From positions 248,001 through 312,000 of the forward strand of contig JAVXUO010001620.1 of assembly GCA_033065855.1 (NCBI GenBank): DNA of 64,000 bases, written 5' to 3'. The translations under genes were made by a program, and so were the position numbers. This DNA comes from Escallonia rubra. Its lineage: Eukaryota; Streptophyta; Magnoliopsida; Escalloniales; Escalloniaceae. The notes under the pieces were generated by a model, which was not told the DNA's origin, ran no database searches, and saw nothing but the letters and a program-made list of their open reading frames with translations. This document shows positions 55,615-64,000 of this stretch, piece after piece; the first letter of the stretch is position 1, and every line of letters starts with the position of its first letter.

Positions 55615-58600
55615 TTAAAAATCGATAGGCTTTAAACCCATCCCCCTCGATGTCTCAGACACTAAGTCTCTTCCCAAGCCTTTTGACAAAGGATCCGCCA
55701 AATTCAAACTTGATTTCACATATTGAATGGATATGATTCCATCAACCTGGATCCTCCGCACATGATTGTGCTTTAGACGAACTTGTCTAGATTTGCCATT
55801 ATAGCACTCACTACTTGCCCGAAGCAAAGCCGCCTTATTATCACAATATATTGTCAAAGGTGGGACTGGTTTACTCCATATAGAAATATCAACCGAAAAT
55901 ACTTCTCAGCCAACCAGCTTCCTCTCCAACAGAGGATAAAGCAATAAATTCTGATTCCATGGTGGAGTGTGTAATACATGTCTGCCTCTTCTATTTCTAA
56001 GAAATCGCAGCTCCATCCAACGGAAATATCCATGCAGTCACAGATATAGAATCATCTTTATCAGAATTCCAAGTGGCATCACTATAGCCCTCAATAACAT
56101 TAACAGCTGGGAAGCTACCATAATGCAGACCATAGCTTATAGTACTCTTCAGGTACCTCAGAACTCGTATTAGAGCATTCCAGTGTTCTTTTCCTGGATT
56201 ACTTGTATACTTACTCAGAGTGCCAACAACATAAGCTATATATGGCCTCGTACAACACATGGCATACATCAGACTGCCAATAACATGGGAATATTCAAGC
56301 TGATTAATAGCTTGCCCATTATTACGTACCAACTTGACACTCGGGTCAATAGGAGTAGTAGCAGGATCATCATCAATATGATTGAACCTTCTAAGGATCT
56401 TCTCAATATAACTTGATTGTGTAAGAACAATCCCATGCTGAGATCTTATTATCTTGATTCCAATAATCACATCAGCCTCTCCAAAATCCTTCGTACTGAA
56501 ATTTGAAGCAAGAAAGTTCTTAGCTTCATTAATCATGTGGATGTCGGTACCAAAGATGAGCATGTCATCAACATATAGGCATATTAGAACACCAGAACCA
56601 GCTCTGAATTTGCTGAATATGCATATATCTCCTCCATTGGCAACATAACCATTAGCAAGCATTACGCTTCTAAATTTCTCATGCCATTGCTTAGGAGCTT
56701 GTTTCAAGCCATATAGAGATTTCAATAGCTTGCAAACTTTATGCTCTTGTCCAGGACTGATAAATCCTTCTGGCTGCTCCATAGATACTTCTTCCTCTAG
56801 ATCACCATTGAGGAATGTTGTTTTAACATCCATCTGGTGAATGACCAGATTATGAATAGCAGCCACGGCAATAAGAAGTCTGATGGAGGTGATACGTGCA
56901 ACCGGAGCAAAGGTATCGAAATAGTCAAATTATTTCCTTTACTTGAACCATTTAGCGACCAATCTAGCCTTATACTTGTCCAACGTGCCATCGGGGTTGA
57001 TCTTTCTCTTCAAGATCCATTTGTAACCAATAGGCTTATAACTAGCTGGAGGATCAACTAAGATACAAGTGTTGTTGGACATAATTGAGTGCATTTCCTC
57101 ATCAATAGCTTCACGCCAGAAAGGTTCATCATTGGAAGACATAGCCTCTGTATATGTATTAGGGTATTTATCCACCATTAGAGTACAAAAATCAGGTCCA
57201 AAGGATTTCGGTGTAGCAACCCTTGAACTTCTTCTAGGTTCGACTCTTTCTGGTTGATCTAAGGCCTTCCGCTTCAAACTAGTTGAGGAGTCACTTTCAA
57301 CTCTTTTATCTTTCTTTGGAAATATATTCTCAAAGAAATTTGCGTGGACCGATTCGATTATAGTATGAGGATAAGGTGTCTCCAAATTTAAGAACTTATA
57401 AGCTTTACTGGTAGTTGAATAACCAATAAAGATGCAGTCCACTCCTCTGTATCCAACCTTTGGAGTATCTTTATTAGGAAGTCGAACATGTGCCAAACAA
57501 CCCCATACTCTGAAATAGGATATGTTTGGTTTTCTGCCATTCCAAACTTCATAAGGTGTCAAATTGTTCTGCTTCTGAGAAATCCTATTCAAAGTGTGAC
57601 AAGCAGACAACAAAGCTTCCACCCATAAATTTTCTGTTATTCCGGAACTAGTTAGCATACAATTGATCATCTCAATCAAAGTTATATTCTTTCTTTCTGC
57701 AACACCATTTTGTTTCGGTGTATATGAAGCAGTTAACTGTCTAACAATGTCATTCCTTTCACAGAAATTATGAAACTCAGATTTCATGTATTCACCTCCT
57801 ATGTCTGAGCGCACGATCTTAATCGTCGAGTTTAGCTTATTTTCAACTTTTGCTTTATATGCCTTAAATTTTTCAAAAGTTTCATCCTTAGATCTCAAAG
57901 GGTACACATAGTCATATCTATAATGGTCATCAATAAAGGTAATAAAGTAACGTTTACCACATCACCAAATGAAGTCCATTTCACAAATATCCGTGTGAAC
58001 TAATCCAAGATGGCTAGAAGTCCTTTCAATTGATTTGAAGGGTTTCTTAGTGATCTTGCACTTGCTACAAATCACACATTGATCATCATGTGTTTTATCA
58101 CATTTTCTTATAAACCTTTCATTTACCATGCGACCAATAGAATTATAGTTCACGTGACCTAACCTTTGATGCCATAATTCAAAAAACTCAGCAATATAGG
58201 CAAAAATAACTTTACTTTCATCACTGAGCTTAACACATGCCATTTATAGCATATCCTTTGCCGACAAAAATACCATTCTTTGACAAGATGAATTTGTCAG
58301 CTTCAAAAACCATCTTGAAACCATGCTTGGACATAAGAGCTCCAGAGACAAGATTTTTACGAATATCGGGAACATGAAGTGTGAGACCCCGATATTAATT
58401 AGCTACTAATCATTTTATTAAGTTTAAACATATTTAAAATTGGTCGAGATAATGTAATCGTGTTATAATATTTGTATACATAAAATAAATATCAAAATTA
58501 AGTTGTGGGCCCAAAATATAATTATGTAAAACTTTGGAGGTTAAAAAGTAACTATGCAAAACTTTGGGGTCAATTTTAAAATACCCTAAGTTAGCTATAA

Positions 58601-61144
58601 GGGTCACATGAGGGGGTGTGGGATTAATAGCATTTTGGTGTGCCACCTATGTTTGGTGGTGAGTAATCAAAGGAAAGAATAAAAAAATGAAAAGAGAAGT
58701 TAAGTGGATAACTTAGAAACAAAAAGAAGGTGGAGGTGCAAGACCAAGTTTCGGGCAAAATAAAACAAATAGAAGAAAGAAGAAGGAGAAGAGAGAAATA
58801 AGGAGAAAGGAGAGAAAGGGAGGAAGAGAAGAAAAAAAAGGAAGAACAAAGGAGAGAGATTTGATTCAACTATCTTTAATTGGCTTGACCTAAAAATTCT
58901 TTAAGGTAGGTTATCTTGTTCTTTTAGGTTTTAAAGCATGTTAGAGAAGTATTATGAGTAGTGAAATACTTATAAACTTGCTTGTAATGGTCTTAAGAGA
59001 GAGATATGTTCAAAACCTGCAAAACAGTCATGAAAATGAAATAACTTTGGTGCCTCGAAATGTATGGTTTTAGTTGAGATATGGGTTTGGTTACTTTATA
59101 TGTTGCACTACTACATGTGTAAAGTATACACACCAAATTTCAGATTATTTCAAGTACTATTTCTATGGTTTAAAATTCGTGGCTTGGAACCTATCTTGTG
59201 AAACTGTTGTTGGGCAGATTCTGAAGTTTGTCTTTGGAAGGGCATAATATGACCCTAAAATAATATTTTCATGTCAAGTAAAATACTGGGATGTATATCT
59301 TTAAGTCTAGTTTTCATAAGTATAGAGTATGACTGTAGAGGCCTTGTAATTAAATTGTTATGATTTTCGGAGTACAGGCTACTGCTGCTGCCATTTGAAA
59401 TACTCGGAAAATTAGGTAACCTAAACTAGTAGTTCCTTGGTGTTGGGCTTAATAGTGAATAACTAGGCAAATTTCAGGTCTTAAATGGACACTCAAATGT
59501 CTACATAATAATGTAAGTATACATAGGATTAGGGTACTTAAGGAAGAACCTCAAATCGTTGCTTGCTTGATTACCGAATTAGTTTGTGCATTAGAGATTA
59601 TGTTACATGTTTGGCATGTATTGTTGATAATACGGTAAATATGACTCGACAGGGGATTAAACCTCTTTTGAGGTACTTGATGACATTCATGTTGACGTAT
59701 GTACATGATTATGCATTTCACGTGAAGGAGGAGGAAAAAAGTGAGTTGAGGGTGTTATTTGCCGGGGTTGGAAGTTATCCGGCCAGGGCTCTCGTTCTCG
59801 TTCATGTTTTGATAGTACGCACTAGCTATGCATACTACTTCTCGAAAGGAATTATTGGTGTGCCTGTGATGACGTTGGACTTCTTCTATCGAACCCGCTA
59901 CATCAGTTGGTTGCGATACGAAAAGTCTCTCGCACTCAGGGAAGGTTGGCTCGTGCATGAGAGGCATATTTGCATATTGATATTCTCGTACTTAGCTTAT
60001 ATTTGTCTTGAACTTTTTTGTATTGTTTGGTTTTTCTTGGCGAGATCAAGTTAATATTTAGGTCTTGCTTGTCATTCTCGTATATGTTCTACAAGATTTC
60101 AAATCTTGTTCGATATGCTATTCTCGTTTCTTTTGAAGGCAAGTGTGAGCAGATGCTTACATGTGTTACTCGATATGTTAAAGTATTCTTAAGTACGTAG
60201 GTATCATTTGTTCAAGTGACTTGCATGTTCATACTAACTATACATAATATGATCAAGTCATGTTTGGACTTAAAAGCACTGGATACCCTACTGAGCCATT
60301 AGGCTGACCCATTCCTGATACTTTTTTTCTAGGTTCGGAGTTGGAGTATTTGCCAAGGGACGAAGAGGATTACCTCGGGGAGACTCAAGAGTATTACACT
60401 GGGTGAGCAACGTTTTAGTTGTTCTTCTTTTATTTTGGAGTGTAGTACTTGTATAGAAGAGAGGTGGTCTGTGATATAATGTTATGTTCAGTCTTTCCAC
60501 TTATGGACGACTATAATGTTTAAGCATACTTCCGCTGTTTCTTTTGAGGTTTTGTAGTAAAGCTCTGTTTATCCTTGAGGTATATGTGTTAACCAGCCTG
60601 TTTAGTGTTACGCCCTTTCGCGGGTGTGTGACATGAAGCACATCTTTCAAGGTAATAACTTTTTCAGAAGTAAGCTGAAGTTCAACCATACCTTTTCCAA
60701 TCACCTTAGCAGATGAGGAGTTACCCATATACCTTACCATGCCATCCCCCACTAGTTCATAGTGTTTGAAGAGATTCTTGTCTCCAGCAATATGACGAGA
60801 AGCACCAGTGTCAACCCACCATTCAGTTTCATTCCCACCATGAAACTTTCCGTCACAACTGCAACAAGATCATAAAAAGAATATGTCTTTCTGTCAAGAA
60901 TGTGATTCCTACAAAAGTAGTCATCGCCATTCCACTTTTCAATCTGATCATTGATTGTTTTCACTTGATCAGACGATGACTCTTCAATTGGAATTGTTGG
61001 ACATGGTTGAGTTAGCACATAAGCTAACTTAAGTTGATGAAGGAAAAACTCCATCTTGGTTTGCCATCTCTGAAAGTTCTTTCCATAAAAAAGCTCAAAA
61101 TTTAGGTTATAAGTCTTGGGAACTCCATTCGATGAAGTAGCCAT
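55615..61144 (-). pseudogene. Copia gag-pol polyprotein, broken
   Basis: Gag starts at 61144 (MATSSNGVPKTYNLNFELF, KNFQRWQTKMEFFLHQL) but lacks most of its length and the zinc knuckle. A frameshift leads to the protease with WWVDTGASRHIAGD (about 60800-60760). The solo LTR cuts the frame at LKDVLHV. It resumes with [18 protein letters not shown], gag-pre-integrase (LWHQRLGHVNYNSIGRMV, CVICSKCKITKKPF), integrase (RSDIGGEYMKSEF, YTPKQNGVAERKN), reverse transcriptase (MDVKTTFLNGDLEEEV, LYVDDMLIFG at about 56580) and RNase H (YCDNKAALLRASSE, VKSSLNLADPLSKGL). Frame breaks lie near 58225, 57960, 56940 and 55997-55860. It cannot encode a full polyprotein. Confidence 0.92.
58380..60633 (+). mobile_element. 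Solo LTR (2,254 bp), gypsy-like, inside the copia element
   Basis: It starts TGTGAGACCCCGATATT and ends CGGGTGTGTGACA. TGAAG is an exact 5-bp target copy (58375-58379 and 60634-60638). There is no internal region, so it arose by LTR-LTR recombination. The long LTR with this start and end is reminiscent of Tekay/Del-type chromoviruses, though that is an inference. The 163-codon frame at 59563-60054 has no domain and is probably chance. Confidence 0.88.
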
Positions 61145-61165
61145 GAGAGAAAACTATCTTCAATT

Positions 61166-61828
61166 TGTTGGAACAAATGCACGTAAAAATTCAAAAATAA
61201 TAAACAATAATACCCGAATTAGTATAATAAAAGAACTAAGGCTTAGAGGCGCGTAAACGTTTCTTGAAGATAGTTGAAGCCTCTCCCACGTGCAAACGAA
61301 AGACTCACTTGGCAGCTCTATCTTCGGGATTCAACCAAGCCCAGATTCACTGTTCATCCAAGAGAGTTGCACTTCTCTACAATGGATCGTGTAGCCACCT
61401 CCGATCGATCAAGCATAAGTTTGAAACAAGTTTTTAGTTCAAGTATTTTTTTTTCTCTCAAGTGAAGATGGTATCTCTTCTCTTGTCTCATATTCAACTT
61501 CCAACCCTTTACCCCTTTATATAGTGGTAGGATAATGTATGTTCTTTGAACCTTATCAAGTTCTTTGAACCATACTAATTCAAGATTCATCATTGAATCT
61601 TAAAAAATACAATGAACTAAAAGATATGTTAATCTTATCTAAGGAGTATATATGAACATAAGTTCATGAATCTTCACATTCATTTACAAAAATAATGTTC
61701 AAAGAATAAAATCATTTGAAAACTTAATAATTCTTAAGTTCATGTATATATCTTGAAAAACTAAAGTTCAATGAACTTTATTTTATTTTTCATATATAAA
61801 TAACTAAATTTGAAACACATTTCCAACA
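61166..61828 (-). repeat. Copia 5' LTR
   Basis: Runs from TGTTGGAACAAATGC to ACATTTCCAACA. In element sense it precedes AATTGAAGATAG and the gag start at 61144; no initiator-Met-type primer site is evident. Confidence 0.92.
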
Positions 61829-64000
61829 GGTCTTGTTAAGCCTTGCCCTGGCTTATGCCTTCAAGGTTAACCGAGACCTTCAAACTAACATTATTGATTT
61901 CTCATCTTGGTGGAGCACGCTTTGCAGTTGGAACCAAATCAATTTAGACAGAAGTCCATCGTTTGTCACTTTAGCTATTCAACTTCTCACAATAGCACTC
62001 TATTCTTATAACCAGATACTATGTGAATGGCGGACTTCATATCCATTTGCACTTTGAAATGGGGTTGATCATGTTGAAGGTTCAAACAACAAATTTATAC
62101 AGCAATCAATAGAGAAATTCATGTTAGGCTTAAACTTCACTCAAAATGACAACTTTCTATCATGTTTTGCCTCAGCATAACATAGCCTTGCCTCAATTAA
62201 ACTCATTTGAATCAATACATCCATCAACCAATTATTGGGAAACAAATCACGCTTCACACATAGTGTTTTCGAGCCTAAAGAGATACGATATCCAGTCCTT
62301 GGGCTTTTCAATTTCTGTTTTTCCTACTTTATCATAATTCTGGGCCTGATTGTTGGAATCACCAGCGCTTAACTGGCAATTTTAAGTGTCACAACACTTC
62401 ACATTTTTTACTTTTTGATATGACAGTCTAGCTAGCATAACGCAACTCCTACTACTATCTAATAACTCGATCATCTTCTTTACTAGCAAACTTATCAGGT
62501 TCCTACTAAACGACATCCAAAACAAGATTTAGGACTATAACATATCGAACCAAGAAACCTGGAAAGGTTTGCACCTACAATCTTCTTTTTGAACTTCGGG
62601 ATAAGGAGAGATCAAACATGAAAACAAAACAATTTTCACCCAATAGCTATTTTTGCACCCACTTTGCACAAAAAAAAATTTAGCTTGTAATGACGAAAAG
62701 GTACTTAGACCAAAAAAGGGCGGTCTCATACCCTTGGTACGACCATCTAGGACCGTTGGTTGAAGGGAGCTGCTGTGACAGGTGAGACAGAAGCAGGGCA
62801 GAGAATAATCTAACAACATATCCAACTGTCCAAGATAGTCGGGACCATATAATATTTGTGTGTGTGTTTTATAATCATGTACATGTATACGATAACAATG
62901 AGGCATGGCAAAGGTGGCATCAACCTCCGAATAGGAACCTCTATCTCTTCAATGGCTCTGTATTTCCGTCGAGTGAATCTGCATAAGCTACTAACGAACT
63001 TGCATCACGCTAAGAAGAAGACCAATAACATAGCCCTCCTAGGCTCAACCGGTAAAGAAAACGCCAGAATAGAGCGATTTCAGGAGCGTTTCTCTGGCCA
63101 AGTCGCTCCTCATACTACCTTCATACACAGCCCTTCGACCCACTATTTGATATCTGTTGGGAGTATTTTAACAAAAAAATCTCTTTTCTTTATAAGATTG
63201 ATTTTGAGAAAACATTGAAGTTTTGAGTTAAACCATAAAGTGCTTTAGTCTCACATTGCTTGAAAATGGCAAGTGAAAAATTTCTTACATACTTAAAATT
63301 TTGGAAAGTTCTTGTCCCACATTGACTATTGTAAAGAACCTCAAGGAGTATATAAAGTGACACTTTTTGACCTTTTTGTAAGATGTGCTTGAGTCTAAGA
63401 CTCGCACGCGCATGGGAGGAAAGACAAGTACATGATTATAAAACACACAATAATTGAAGAGCTTGAGTTGTGTGTGGACAAGTACATGATTATAAAACAC
63501 TAGCGCATGGGAAGAAGGACAAGTACATGATTATAAAATCTGACCAGTAACATACATGCATGACACCCATCGTTTTGATTTTTTTCTTCTTCTTCTTTTT
63601 TTTTTCCCCCTTTTTTTGGCGTGTTAGGTGTATCTTCACTAAACTGGTGCCATCGAAAAAATGAAACAGCTAAAGCATGGTCTCGAAAATCTTAGGCAAA
63701 GCCACTAAGGAAGTTATCAAAGTGCTCAACTAGCAATGGAAAATTTCCAGGCTGAAAAGCCCAGAGAAGACATTGATGCCTTCCCCGTGTATTCATTGCA
63801 TACATAGGCAGCAAAGTCTTTTGAAGGTTCTGTATCTTAATGGTTCCAATGTAAAAAACATAAATGGTTTACAAATTCCCATGAACAGAAGTATGAATTG
63901 CCAGCAGAAGCAGAGAGTCCAATTGACCTGCATAATTCTCATTTTGGTTCGGTGATTAATGTTATCCTAGCAAGCATTCCATTAAAAGTTACTCACGTGA
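61829..64000. other. Right-hand flank without a recognised gene
   Basis: No frame here shows a known domain. The block at about 63155-63400 has CACATTG repeats and GTATATAAAGTG, suggesting an unassigned retroelement LTR. It might be host intron or intergenic DNA. Confidence 0.35.
63423..63540. repeat. Three-copy short repeat (GACAAGTACATGATTATAAA)
   Basis: The word GACAAGTACATGATTATAAA occurs at about 63424, 63477 and 63518, with GCGCATGGGA(G/A)GAA before two of the copies. It is a small local duplication with no coding role. Confidence 0.7.

Larger units (their letters stand above)
54306..61828 (-). mobile_element. Copia LTR retrotransposon, degenerate, split by a solo LTR
   Basis: Two LTRs of 662-663 bp (54306-54967 and 61166-61828) start TGTTGGAA and end TTCCAACA. 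About 20 differences counted by eye give roughly 97% identity. Flanks GGTCC and GGTCT differ at one of five bases. The internal coding order on the minus strand is gag, protease, integrase, reverse transcriptase, RNase H, which is the copia order. A polypurine stretch (AAACAAGTGAGGGTT in the minus sense) abuts the 3' LTR. A 2.25-kb solo LTR interrupts it at 58380-60633. Confidence 0.93.

Noticed and set aside
59563..60054. 163-codon frame
   Set aside because: Lies wholly inside the solo LTR, hydrophobic and without recognisable domain; probably chance.

Overview
The window is nuclear DNA from a flowering plant, probably a eudicot with a transposon-rich genome. It has intron-rich genes with GT-AG splice sites, AT-rich introns, microsatellites, and many hAT, Helitron, LINE, copia, gypsy-like and foldback-type elements, often nested. 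No bacterial features, rRNA or convincing tRNA were found. Exon joins were read by eye and not aligned.

Two host genes can be recognised, both on the minus strand. (1) MON1, the vacuolar fusion factor, occupies 791-10355. Six consecutive exons carry the N-terminal half and the gene runs off the left edge. Its introns hold a TRIM element, a decayed LTR fragment and G/T-rich low-complexity DNA. (2) A MICU-type (mitochondrial calcium uptake, EF-hand) gene remnant is spread over 22001-53490. Five exon pieces are in the right order, but there is a frameshift, an internal coding deletion and a missing splice acceptor. About 29 kb of transposons separate its last two pieces.

From left to right the mobile DNA is as follows. 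A small Helitron (12995-14311) has a hAT MITE inside its terminal hairpin. A complete 3.7-kb hAT (14719-18462) carries a broken transposase. A second member of the same MITE family lies at 22412-23341. A large minus-strand Helitron runs from 23588 to beyond 38760, with an RPA-like gene and a decayed Rep-helicase gene; it is interrupted by a 4.2-kb hAT (27764-32006), which itself holds an LTR-like unit and a LINE. Two more hAT MITEs lie at 39394-40007 and 43407-44205. A 7,044-bp long-inverted-repeat element occupies 44235-51278. A copia retrotransposon (54306-61828) is split by a 2.25-kb solo LTR (58380-60633).

The most unusual object is the 7-kb element. Its inverted repeats, about 1.3 kb long, are built of a 596-bp tandem unit capped by three palindromes. 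It sits in a TA microsatellite. Its single gene is apparently intact and encodes a plant mobile domain, a 4-copy peptide repeat and an Ulp1-type cysteine protease with all catalytic residues present. No transposase is visible, so it looks like a foldback/Mutator-like element with a protease cargo that is mobilised in trans.
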